A model generated the notes under the pieces. It saw nothing but the letters and a program-made list of their open reading frames with translations, was not told where the DNA came from and did no database searches. The position numbers and the translations under genes were made by a program. A DNA stretch of 5,625 nucleotides from a bacterium (GTDB lineage Bacteria; Vulcanimicrobiota; Xenobia; RGZZ01), in the NCBI GenBank assembly GCA_021782195.1, contig JAJXVI010000194.1, forward strand, positions 1-5,625. The letters run 5' to 3'. Below are positions 1-5,570 of the stretch, piece by piece. How positions within the stretch are numbered: the first letter of the stretch is position 1; every line of letters begins with the position of its first letter.

Positions 1-1
1 A

Positions 2-1639
2 AAGGCTCTGGCAGCCATTCGAACTCCCCTGCACGTCGCTCCCGTCAAACGCACGGTCAGCATACTGAAGCTCCCGTACTTTACCACCTACGTACTGCAC
101 AAGCTTTTCGAGCGGTATGACGAGGATCTTCTGTATCGCGGCGGCCTTCGCGTGTACACCACGGTCGACCCGAAATTGCAGGCCGCGGCGGAAAAGGCTG
201 TCCGCTGGGGGATACATACCCTGGGACCCGCAGACAACGTCCACGAGAGCGCGCTTGTCGCAGTCGATACGAAGACCGGTTACATCCGGGCGATGGTGGG
301 TGGAACAGGATGGTCAGTACGTAACCAGTTCAACCGCGCCTGGCAGATCCAGCGCCAGCCAGGTTCCTCGTTCAAAATTTTCGTATACCTCACCGCACTC
401 GAAAGCGGCTATACGCCCGAAACCATCATGCGTGACACTCCCTTTACCGTGCGGGTAGGTCCCCACGACTGGTGGACGCCTCGCAACGCCGGCGGAGGGT
501 TCATGGGGCCGATCTCCCTGCGCACCGCGCTCCAGTATTCGCGCAACGTGGTTGCCGCCCGGCTCGTGTACGCACTCTCTCCAGAACGAGTCATTGACAC
601 GGCATACAGGATGGGAATCCGCTCCCACATCGCGCCCAACCTCTCCATCGCACTGGGCGCGGTCTCGGTCAGTCCACTTGAAATGGCCACGGCTCTTGCA
701 ACTCTGGCAGACGGCGGTGTCCACACAGACGCGACCACAATACGCCTTATCAAGGACCCCGAAGGCAATGTGATCGAAGACAACACGTACCCCTACCAGC
801 AGCGAGTGATTTCACGTGTCAGCGCCCTGACCATGAGCCAGATGATGCAAAACGCGGTAGAACACGGCACCGGCGTCAACGCACGAATCAGCGGTCGGTT
901 CGTCGCAGGCAAGACCGGCACCACCGACTCCAAGCGAGACGCCTGGTTCTGCGGTTTCGTCCCGCAGCTTGCCACTGCAGTCTGGTCCGGCAACGATGAC
1001 AACAGTCCGACCCACGCCTTCGGTGGTGACATCTCCGCGCCGATCTGGAGACGCTTCACCATGGCTGCGCTGAAAGCGATGCCGAAGAAGGAAGGCAAGC
1101 CGCGCTACTTCATGGCCAACAGCAAAGGCCTGGTGAGGGTCGGTATCTGCAAGGAGACCGGACTTCGAGCCAACGCGGTATGCCCGCAGATCGTCTACCA
1201 CACCTACCCCTACCAGAAAATTCCGATGCGGTGGTGTCGAACACACACCTACGTACCCAAACGCAAGTCCGAACGGTTCGACTCGCATCAACCGTGGACC
1301 GCTCCAACCACGGCATCTCCAGCGAGGGACAATCAGAGTCCCGGCGCCCCCACCGACATCCGCCAGCCGGAAGCAACGCCCATGGAACCCGACGCCGGAC
1401 CGACGGATGTGAATCCAACGGCGATTCCGACCGTTCCGTCCAACCCGGCGCCCGGTGAACCTGACGCGGTGCCCACACCGGTAGAGCCGGTCGCTCCTGC
1501 GACACCCGCGGAACCGTCAGTCCCAGCACAACCCGCCGCGCCGGCGCCCCCCGCCCCGGCACCCACGGTACCCAGTTCAAAGCCCGCCCCTCCTGCCCCA
1601 ACGCCACCCGGTGGCGCGGGAGGGGGCAACGGAATCTGA
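2..1639 (+). CDS. PBP1A-family penicillin-binding protein, C-terminal part (5' end outside window)
   Basis: Class A penicillin-binding proteins polymerise lipid II and cross-link peptidoglycan outside the cytoplasmic membrane. The frame is open from base 2 to the TGA at 1637-1639 (545 residues visible); the membrane anchor and glycosyltransferase domain lie upstream. Visible in order: the linker ending YRGGLRVYTTVDP (about residues 44-56), typical of the PBP1A transpeptidase entry; GSSFK with the nucleophile Ser codon at 365-367 (SxxK motif); SRN at 539-547 (SxN motif); KTGTT from 911 (KTG motif); then RDAWFCGF and WSGNDD. All three catalytic motifs are intact, so the transpeptidase should be active. 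After the usual Cys-containing C-terminal segment (CKETG, CP, CRTH) comes a tail of about 116 residues, near 30% proline with much Ala and Thr, coded by 1289-1636. The ATG at 152 is internal to the linker, not the start. The next gene begins six bases after the stop. Family assignment is secure; the exact paralogue is not. Confidence 0.95.
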   Translation, partial: KALAAIRTPLHVAPVKRTVSILKLPYFTTYVLHKLFERYDEDLLYRGGLRVYTTVDPKLQAAAEKAVRWGIHTLGPADNVHESALVAVDTKTGYIRAMVGGTGWSVRNQFNRAWQIQRQPGSSFKIFVYLTALESGYTPETIMRDTPFTVRVGPHDWWTPRNAGGGFMGPISLRTALQYSRNVVAARLVYALSPERVIDTAYRMGIRSHIAPNLSIALGAVSVSPLEMATALATLADGGVHTDATTIRLIKDPEGNVIEDNTYPYQQRVISRVSALTMSQMMQNAVEHGTGVNARISGRFVAGKTGTTDSKRDAWFCGFVPQLATAVWSGNDDNSPTHAFGGDISAPIWRRFTMAALKAMPKKEGKPRYFMANSKGLVRVGICKETGLRANAVCPQIVYHTYPYQKIPMRWCRTHTYVPKRKSERFDSHQPWTAPTTASPARDNQSPGAPTDIRQPEATPMEPDAGPTDVNPTAIPTVPSNPAPGEPDAVPTPVEPVAPATPAEPSVPAQPAAPAPPAPAPTVPSSKPAPPAPTPPGGAGGGNGI

Positions 1640-1645
1640 CAATCC

Positions 1646-2818
1646 ATGTCGTCAAGTGACGCCTCTCCGAACAGTGTGCAACCGGGCGAAGCCTGGAGTC
1701 TTCTCCAGAGCGAGCCGTTAACTATCCTGCTCGACGTACGGCAATCCGAGGAGATTGCACGGGGACGGATACCGGGGAGCACCGCGCTCCCTCTTACCCA
1801 GCTCGAAGAACGAATCGAGACAGCAATACCGGATCGTGACCGCCGGGTCCTCGTGTACTGCGCGAGCGGCGTGCGGTCGCAACGGGCATGCAGGATCCTG
1901 CGCGGAATGGGCTATTCAAACGTCGCTTCAGTCAGTGGAGGCCTCACCGCCTGGCTTCAGGCCGGCCTCCCCGTCGCTACGGAGACGACGGCGGGTGTGT
2001 CGCAGCGCTATACGCGTCACGTCCGGATTCCCGAAATCGGAGAAGACGGACAGTTGAAACTTCTCTCCAGTCGAGTCCTGCTCGTCGGTGCCGGTGGACT
2101 GGGTTCGCCATGCGCCCTCTACCTTGCAGCGGCAGGCGTTGGACATCTGACGATCGTCGACCCGGATAACGTCGAACTCAGCAACCTCCAGCGACAGGTC
2201 CTTCACAAGACGCGGCACGTTGGCCGTTCGAAGGTAGGGTCGGCCCGAGAAGCCCTCAACGACCTGAATCCCGACGTATGCGTGAACGTTCACGCAACAC
2301 GGCTGACTCTCGAAAATGCCGAGCAGATAGTCCCGGGCCACCATGTCGTGATCGACGGTTCCGACAACTTTGCAACCCGCTACCTGGTCAACGACGTCTG
2401 TGTAAAGCACCGCATTCCCAACGTCTACGCGAGTGTCTCCCGCTTCGACGGTCAGGCCGCGGTGTTCGTACCCGACCGCGGCCCGTGCTATCGCTGTCTC
2501 TATCCTGCGCCTCCTCCACCGGACCTCGCTCCGACCTGCGAGGAAGCGGGCGTTCTCGGCGTACTTCCAGGACTGCTGGGTATGGTGCAGGCAGCAGAGG
2601 CCCTCAAGCTCCTCCTCGGAATCGGCCAGCCGCTCATCGGTCGGCTCTTCTGCTATGACGCCTTCGACGCAACCTGTCGCACCTTTTTCTTTGAGCGAAA
2701 CCCGGGATGCGCCGCGTGCAGCGTAGACGCAGACATCGAGGCACTGCTCCGCCAGCCTCCCGTTCCTGACTCCTGCAATGACACAGCCACTGACGCAAAC
2801 AGCCACGGCCGGACCTGA
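1646..2818 (+). CDS. moeB: Rhodanese-MoeB/ThiF fusion: sulfurtransferase plus sulfur-carrier adenylyltransferase
   Basis: This 390-residue cytoplasmic protein probably activates the C-terminal Gly-Gly of a MoaD- or ThiS-like sulfur carrier by adenylation and helps supply sulfur to it. Residues about 8-112 form a rhodanese domain with the loop YCASGVRS; Cys72 is the expected persulfide residue. Residues about 120-360 form the E1-like domain: RYTRHVRIPEIGEDGQ, the nucleotide loop GAGGLGS (148-154), DNVELSNLQRQ (174-184), DGSDNF (237-242), zinc-ligand pairs C281/C284 and C355/C358, and PTCEEAGVLG, where Cys298 matches the conserved cysteine of MoeB, UBA4 and MOCS3. All key residues are present. 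UBA4, MOCS3 and MoeZ carry rhodanese at the C-terminus; here it is at the N-terminus. The ATG lies six bases after the upstream stop, with a G-rich AGGGGG about 20 bases before it, so translation may be coupled to the PBP gene. No moaD, thiS or JAMM protease gene is in view, so molybdopterin, thiamin or another carrier cannot be distinguished. Confidence 0.9.
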   Translation: MSSSDASPNSVQPGEAWSLLQSEPLTILLDVRQSEEIARGRIPGSTALPLTQLEERIETAIPDRDRRVLVYCASGVRSQRACRILRGMGYSNVASVSGGLTAWLQAGLPVATETTAGVSQRYTRHVRIPEIGEDGQLKLLSSRVLLVGAGGLGSPCALYLAAAGVGHLTIVDPDNVELSNLQRQVLHKTRHVGRSKVGSAREALNDLNPDVCVNVHATRLTLENAEQIVPGHHVVIDGSDNFATRYLVNDVCVKHRIPNVYASVSRFDGQAAVFVPDRGPCYRCLYPAPPPPDLAPTCEEAGVLGVLPGLLGMVQAAEALKLLLGIGQPLIGRLFCYDAFDATCRTFFFERNPGCAACSVDADIEALLRQPPVPDSCNDTATDANSHGRT

Positions 2819-3128
2819 TGGTCGCGTGATCGGCTGCCGCGATTGTCCTGACACTCGACACCCCGGTCTTCTTCCCCACGTCGTGTCCTCGCCACGCTCG
2901 GGCCACGATCACGGCGCACAGGGATCGGACGCAGAGGCGAAGAATGGTCTTCGGGGCCAGTGTGTAGCCTCTCCCACGCACGGCAGGGTGTGCACGCAAG
3001 GCACAGAGTGCCCGGGGTCCGGTACGCCGACAGGCCAGGCCCGCATACGGTACCAGTCTGGTCACCGATGCCGGTCGGGGTGCGCAACCGTAGGAGTTCA
3101 GGCTGACGCAAGGAGAGGAGAATCATTG
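2819..3128. other. 310-base stretch without a recognisable gene
   Basis: The + frame that continues into the next gene is open from 2778, but its translation here is rich in Arg, Gly, Cys, His and Ser and has no recognisable fold. Minus-strand frames are open too, with equally unnatural composition. I see a small perfect hairpin, GGCAC-AGA-GTGCC (3000-3012), no T-run terminator and no clear promoter. The only functional signal I can support is the Shine-Dalgarno sequence at its right end. It may be the 5' leader of the next gene. Confidence 0.5.
3111..3120 (+). promoter_or_regulatory. Shine-Dalgarno sequence deciding the start at 3129
   Basis: AGGAGAGGAG ends eight bases before the ATG at 3129. 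It is the strongest ribosome binding site in the window and shows that the small helical protein starts here, not at the in-frame ATG at 2778 far upstream. An in-frame TTG at 3126 is a less likely alternative. Confidence 0.8.
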
Positions 3129-3437
3129 ATGGGCATTGTCGACAAAGTTACCGACATGACCAAAAAGGGGAAGCAACTGGTCCAACAGAGCAAGGAAGCT
3201 GCAATCCGAAAATCGGAGCAGATGCTCCGAATCGAGCGCCTCAAGATGGAGATCAACGACCTTCGCAAAGCGAAGGACGCTCGTATGAAGGCCCTCGCAC
3301 GAAAGGTCTACGAACTTTACTCACGCAACGAGCTGCGCGAACCCGAACTGGTCAATTTCTGTCAGGAACTCAAGACCATGCAGTGGCAGATAGACGAACG
3401 TTGGACCGAAATCAACCACCAGAAGAACGAATTGTGA
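3129..3437 (+). CDS. Small charged helical (coiled-coil) protein of unknown function
   Basis: This is a 102-residue protein with no recognised name. It is almost wholly predicted helix and rich in Lys, Arg, Glu and Gln. Residues about 1-25 (MGIVDKVTDMTKKGKQLVQQ) are amphipathic and basic. A coiled-coil-like helix follows at about 30-68, with Leu, Ile and Met spaced about every three to four residues and the segment ARKVYELYSRNEL at its end. A second helix lies at about 72-99 (PELVNFCQELKTMQWQIDERW). There is no signal peptide, no transmembrane segment and no zinc ribbon. The first half resembles short bacterial proteins with a helix ending in KVYELY, some of which carry a zinc ribbon; that is resemblance only. 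The strong ribosome site fixes the start. Its TGA overlaps the GTG start of rdgB, so the two are probably made together. I infer an intracellular structural or accessory role and cannot name one. Confidence 0.85.
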   Translation: MGIVDKVTDMTKKGKQLVQQSKEAAIRKSEQMLRIERLKMEINDLRKAKDARMKALARKVYELYSRNELREPELVNFCQELKTMQWQIDERWTEINHQKNEL

Positions 3438-4126
3438 GCGCATCCTTACAGGGTGAACCAGGTCACTCACCGCAAGCCATCCGGACCGCCACCGGCACAC
3501 AGGCCCTTCTCCCGTTTCTCGTGGCAACCAGCAACCGCCACAAACTGCAGGAAATCCAGGCCATCCTGGGCAGGGACGGCAACCACACGTGCATCGGCCT
3601 TGACGAGGCCGGGGCAATGTCAATCGAGCAACCCGATGAGACTGGAACAACTTTCGAAGAGAACGCGGTGATCAAGGCCCGGTACTATGCTGACCGAACC
3701 GGTCTGCCCACGATTGCAGACGACTCAGGCCTCGTGGTCGATGCCCTTGCGGGCGCACCGGGCGTACAATCGGCACGCTGGATGGGAGAAAGTACACCTT
3801 ACGAACAGAAGAACCGTCACCTCCTGACGTTGCTCGAAGGGGTGCCTGTTCCGGAACGCAGTGCACGTTTCGTCTGTGTGGTTGCGTGCGCCTGGCCAGC
3901 CGGACAGATCTTCACGGCACGCGGAGAGCACGAGGGTCGCATCCATCACGAGATCTCGGGCCACGGTGGATTCGGATACGACCCGGTATTCTTCTCGAAC
4001 GAGGCCGGCCAGACATTCGGGACACTCTCGGCCGAGCAGAAAAACAGCCTGAGCCACCGTGCGCGGGCATTCCAGGCGCTGCTCGCATTCCTCAACTCCC
4101 GCCCAAACTCCCCCGTCGAACCGTAG
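3434..4126 (+). CDS. rdgB: RdgB/HAM1 non-canonical purine NTP pyrophosphatase (dITP/XTP)
   Basis: The enzyme hydrolyses ITP, dITP and XTP to the monophosphate and pyrophosphate in the cytoplasm, keeping deaminated purines out of DNA and RNA. Family motifs are all visible, numbering from the GTG at 3434: [10 protein letters not shown] (32-41, the TxNxxK nucleotide motif), [11 protein letters not shown] (73-83), [22 protein letters not shown] (95-116, with the Asp96-Asp97 pair), [12 protein letters not shown] (176-187) and SHRARA (207-212). At 230 residues it is longer than the usual 200 or so, because about 25 poorly structured residues precede the first strand ([10 protein letters not shown]). 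I chose GTG because it overlaps the upstream stop as GTGA, a common coupling arrangement; the ATG at 3383 lies deep inside the preceding gene. A later start, for example GTG 3521, would cut the first strand. The tRNA operon promoter begins 49 bases after its stop. Function is confident, the start moderately so. Confidence 0.95.
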   Translation: MSASLQGEPGHSPQAIRTATGTQALLPFLVATSNRHKLQEIQAILGRDGNHTCIGLDEAGAMSIEQPDETGTTFEENAVIKARYYADRTGLPTIADDSGLVVDALAGAPGVQSARWMGESTPYEQKNRHLLTLLEGVPVPERSARFVCVVACAWPAGQIFTARGEHEGRIHHEISGHGGFGYDPVFFSNEAGQTFGTLSAEQKNSLSHRARAFQALLAFLNSRPNSPVEP

Positions 4127-4175
4127 GCGGGCACGCCAGGTCAGAAGATACCCCGACAGAAGCACGAAAGCATGC

Positions 4176-4205
4176 TTGACAACCGATAGTTTTGTAAGAT
4201 ATACT
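4176..4205 (+). promoter_or_regulatory. Sigma-70-type promoter of the tRNA operon
   Basis: TTGACA (4176-4181) matches the -35 consensus exactly. After an 18-base spacer comes TATACT (4200-4205), one base from the -10 consensus. Transcription would start near 4212, about 28 bases before the first tRNA. A perfect 10-base palindrome, AAGCATGCTT (4168-4177), overlaps the left edge of the -35 box. The tRNA genes directly downstream support the call. Confidence 0.85.
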
Positions 4206-4239
4206 TCTCAGGCGCGTTGGCGCGGACTCAGGTTCATAT

Positions 4240-4316
<77 letters not shown>

Positions 4317-4332
4317 TGTCGACCTGTGGAAC

Positions 4333-4408
4333 GCGCCCGTAGCTCAACGGACAGAGCATCGGCCTTCTAAGCCGAGGGTTGGGGGTTCGATTCCCTCCGG
4401 GCGCGCCA
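4333..4408 (+). tRNA. tRNA-Arg (anticodon TCT)
   Basis: A 76-base cloverleaf. Acceptor GCGCCCG (4333-4339) pairs fully with CGGGCGC (4398-4404); discriminator G, CCA encoded at 4406-4408. D stem GCTC/GAGC. Anticodon stem TCGGC/GCCGA encloses CTTCTAA with TCT at 4366-4368, reading AGA and AGG. T arm GGGGG-TTCGATT-CCCTC. It begins 16 bases after tRNA-Pro and is about 88% identical to the tRNA-Arg at 4627-4702. Confidence 0.97.
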
Positions 4409-4436
4409 GACGCATACGTCGCAGAACAACTGATAT

Positions 4437-4513
4437 GGTGAGCGTAGCTCAGTGGTTAGAGCACTGGTCTGTGGAACCAGGGGTCGTGGGTTCAAATCCC
4501 ATCGCTCACCCCA
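4437..4513 (+). tRNA. tRNA-His (anticodon GTG)
   Basis: A 77-base cloverleaf counting the extra 5' G at 4437, which faces C at 4510 as required for histidyl-tRNA synthetase recognition. Acceptor GTGAGCG (4438-4444) pairs with CGCTCAC (4503-4509); CCA is encoded at 4511-4513. Anticodon stem CTGGT/ACCAG encloses CTGTGGA, with GTG at 4471-4473. D stem GCTC/GAGC; T arm GTGGG-TTCAAAT-CCCAT. An Arg-His-Leu-Pro tRNA operon is known from enterobacteria; the mix here is similar but in another order and lacks Leu. Confidence 0.97.
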
Positions 4514-4532
4514 TCTATCTCCGCCCGGTATG

Positions 4533-4566
4533 GGTGTCATGTCCATCACAAAAGGAAGATGACACC
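4533..4566 (+). repeat. Inverted repeat in the gap between tRNA-His and the second tRNA-Arg
   Basis: GGTGTCAT (4533-4540) and ATGACACC (4559-4566) are perfect 8-base arms around an 18-base loop; TCC (4542-4544) and GGA (4554-4556) can add three inner pairs. No T-run follows, so it is unlikely to terminate transcription. It may be a fold or processing site within the 113-base spacer (4514-4626), which otherwise shows no gene and no clear promoter. Confidence 0.55.
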
Positions 4567-4626
4567 AGGGCAAGGCTTATGCGTTGCGGGGTGCTCCAGA
4601 GCCTTTCAGCCGCGGCAACCTCATAG

Positions 4627-4702
4627 GCGCTCGTAGCTCAACGGATAGAGCATCAGACTTCGGATCTGAGGGTTGGGGGTTCGAATCCCTCCGGGCGCGC
4701 CA
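4627..4702 (+). tRNA. tRNA-Arg (anticodon TCG)
   Basis: A 76-base cloverleaf. Acceptor GCGCTCG (4627-4633) pairs with CGGGCGC (4692-4698) through one T-G wobble; discriminator G, CCA encoded at 4700-4702. Anticodon stem TCAGA/TCTGA encloses CTTCGGA, with TCG at 4660-4662, reading CGA and possibly other CGN codons. D arm and T arm are almost the same as in the tRNA-Arg(TCT) upstream. It is the last gene of the cluster, followed by the hairpin at 4714. Confidence 0.96.
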
Positions 4703-4713
4703 CAAAAAAGCAA

Positions 4714-4742
4714 CGGAAGCCCTGCGAAAGCGGGGCTTTCCG
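4714..4742 (+). terminator. Probable rho-independent terminator of the tRNA operon
   Basis: CGGAAGCCCTGC (4714-4725) and GCGGGGCTTTCCG (4730-4742) form a 12-pair GC-rich stem with one T-G pair, one bulged T and a GAAA tetraloop. It starts 11 bases after the last CCA. The tail is pyrimidine-rich (CTTTCC) but is not a clean T-run, so efficiency is uncertain. An A-rich tract (4704-4709) precedes it, as is common before such stems. Confidence 0.65.
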
Positions 4743-4885
4743 CTTTCCGTGGAGGACAAGCGACTTGAAGAAGATTCATCACAAAACCCCCCAAAATGCC
4801 AGGTGAATTTTATTCAATCGGACTGAAATCGGAAACGGCAGTTCGGTACGCGCGCGTCCGCGACGACGCAGGCGCACCAGCACAT

Positions 4886-4974
4886 CTCGCCATCACCGTG
4901 TACCTTCCCGCGACTGTCGCCCAAAGAATCCATCGAGTGTCCGACCCGGAGTCTGACGTACATCGAGGTTTGTC
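4886..4974. repeat. Diverged direct repeat, copy A
   Basis: This 89-base segment matches 5102-5189 in two blocks. The first 25 bases (starting CTCGCCAT, ending CCG) differ at 4 positions, and the last 42 (starting TCGAG, ending in a GAGG-pyrimidine-TTG motif) at 9; the 22 bases between are poorly conserved and need one indel. Most changes in the blocks are transitions. Comparison was by eye. Confidence 0.65.
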
Positions 4975-5101
4975 TGTAGGGGTCGCCCCTTTATGCCCTG
5001 GAACACGCGAAAACTTCGAGATGCTGTGGCCAGGGTAACTTGAAGCAAAGGGAAAGGTCCGGCTTCCATTGAGTTTGTGAACAAACATACTACCACGACC
5101 T

Positions 5102-5189
5102 CTCGCCATTACCGTATCCCTTTCCGAACTCTCGATCAATGCTCACCTCGAGGATCCGATCCGTAGCCTGACGCACTTCGAGGCTTGCC
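5102..5189. repeat. Diverged direct repeat, copy B
   Basis: This is the second copy, 88 bases, starting 216 bases after copy A in the same orientation. The block at 5148-5189 (TCGAGGATCCGATCC at its left end) is the best conserved partner of 4933-4974. Sequence flanking the two copies is not alike, so only this core is shared. Confidence 0.65.
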
Positions 5190-5278
5190 CCCTGACCTGC
5201 TCATAACAAGTTCTGGTGCGCGACAGTGGGTACAATGACAGGTCTCGCGCCTACCGGAACCGCTTCTGCGCGCGCGCC

Positions 5279-5410
5279 CCCCCCGCACCGCGGCACCATC
5301 GCTGCGAGGAAAACGCGGCACCCCCGCCCTGGACGCTGCCCGCTCCCCCCGCACCGCGGCACCATCGCTGCGAGGAAAACGCGGCCCCCCCGCACTGGAC
5401 GCTACCCGGC
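5279..5410. repeat. Two tandem copies of a 66-base GC-rich unit
   Basis: Copy 1 is 5279-5344 and copy 2 is 5345-5410. Each starts with a C-run and GCACCGCGGCACCATCGC, followed by an AGGAAAACGCGG motif and CTGGACGCT. About 61 of 66 positions agree; the differences sit in the last 25 bases of the unit. Within each unit CCGCG and CGCGG can pair across 21 bases (5288-5292 with 5314-5318 in copy 1). There are no distinct spacers, so this is not a CRISPR array. The period is a multiple of three but no credible gene covers it. Confidence 0.9.
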
Positions 5411-5463
5411 ATTGTGCATATGTGGATATCGTCTGCTGCAGAAGATATCCACATATGCACAAT
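5411..5463. repeat. 53-base near-perfect palindrome
   Basis: The left arm at 5411-5430 (ATTGTGCATATG then TGGATATC) is the exact reverse complement of 5444-5463. The centre, TCTGCTGCAGA (5432-5442), is also symmetric, and only 5431/5443 break the pairing, so 25 of 26 opposed positions match. It abuts the end of the tandem repeat. It is less GC-rich than its surroundings. No T-run follows on either strand, which argues against a simple terminator; a cruciform, a protein-binding site or a mobile-element remnant are possible. Confidence 0.9.
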
Positions 5464-5521
5464 CACCTGCGCCAACCGAGATTCAGCCGCTTTCAATGCT
5501 CGAGGGAAAAGCTGATGCGGG

Positions 5522-5550
5522 TTTCAAACCAGTGTGCAGTTAAATATACT
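5522..5550 (+). promoter_or_regulatory. Possible sigma-70-type promoter at the right end
   Basis: TTTCAA (5522-5527), a 17-base spacer and TATACT (5545-5550) form a moderate promoter. The -10 box and following bases, ATATACTTCT (5544-5553), are the same 10-mer as in the tRNA promoter (4199-4208). The -35 box is weak. Transcription would start near 5557, just before the ATG at 5569. Confidence 0.45.
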
Positions 5551-5570
5551 TCTGGGTACAACGGAAGTAT
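5546..5570. promoter_or_regulatory. Inverted repeat overlapping the -10 box and a possible start codon (operator candidate)
   Basis: ATACTTC (5546-5552) and GAAGTAT (5564-5570) are perfect 7-base arms around 11 bases. The left arm covers most of the TATACT box; the right arm covers a GGAAG sequence and the first two bases of the ATG at 5569. A repressor bound here would block transcription; the same symmetry in RNA could mask a start. Function is inferred from position only. Confidence 0.4.

Larger units (their letters stand above)
4743..5568. other. Repeat-bearing stretch of about 826 bases without a recognisable gene
   Basis: Frames of up to about 110 codons exist on both strands, but their translations have skewed composition, lack recognisable domains, mostly have no ribosome site and overlap one another. 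The interval holds the diverged direct repeat (4886-4974 and 5102-5189), the 66-base tandem repeat (5279-5410), the long palindrome (5411-5463) and a promoter-like site near its right end, each listed separately. Outside these I see nothing I can name. Confidence 0.6.

Noticed and set aside
1110..1655. Minus-strand frames of 149 to 181 codons opposite the PBP tail
   Set aside because: They are translations of the antisense of a proline-rich tail, giving Gly- or Arg-rich low-complexity peptides with no family resemblance.
1928..2854. Long minus-strand open frame (308 codons) opposite the moeB fusion
   Set aside because: The plus strand carries a full set of E1 and rhodanese motifs across this span; the minus translation has no recognisable domain. 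GC-rich codon usage often leaves the opposite strand open.
2778..3128. Upstream extension of the small helical protein to an ATG at 2778
   Set aside because: It would overlap the end of moeB by 41 bases, its translation is Arg/Gly/Cys/His-rich with no fold, and the strong ribosome site lies at 3111-3120.
3383..3433. ATG at 3383 as the rdgB start
   Set aside because: It lies well inside the helical protein gene, has no ribosome site, and would add 17 further residues to an already long N-terminus. The GTGA overlap at 3434 is more natural.
4978..4992. AGGGG-TCG-CCCCT hairpin followed by TT as a second terminator
   Set aside because: The stem is only five pairs with a three-base loop and a very short T tract, and no transcript is expected to end here after the hairpin at 4714-4742.
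4810..5139. 109-codon minus-strand frame as a gene downstream of the tRNA operon
   Set aside because: No recognisable domain, no convincing ribosome site, and it runs over one copy of the diverged direct repeat and part of the other.
5279..5410. CRISPR array
   Set aside because: The two units are contiguous 66-base copies with no unique spacers, and no cas gene is in view.
5136..5543. Open frames of about 80 to 108 codons over the tandem repeat and palindrome
   Set aside because: Several frames on both strands are open at once because the repeat is GC-rich and the palindrome reads nearly alike both ways; composition is skewed and there is no supporting ribosome site.
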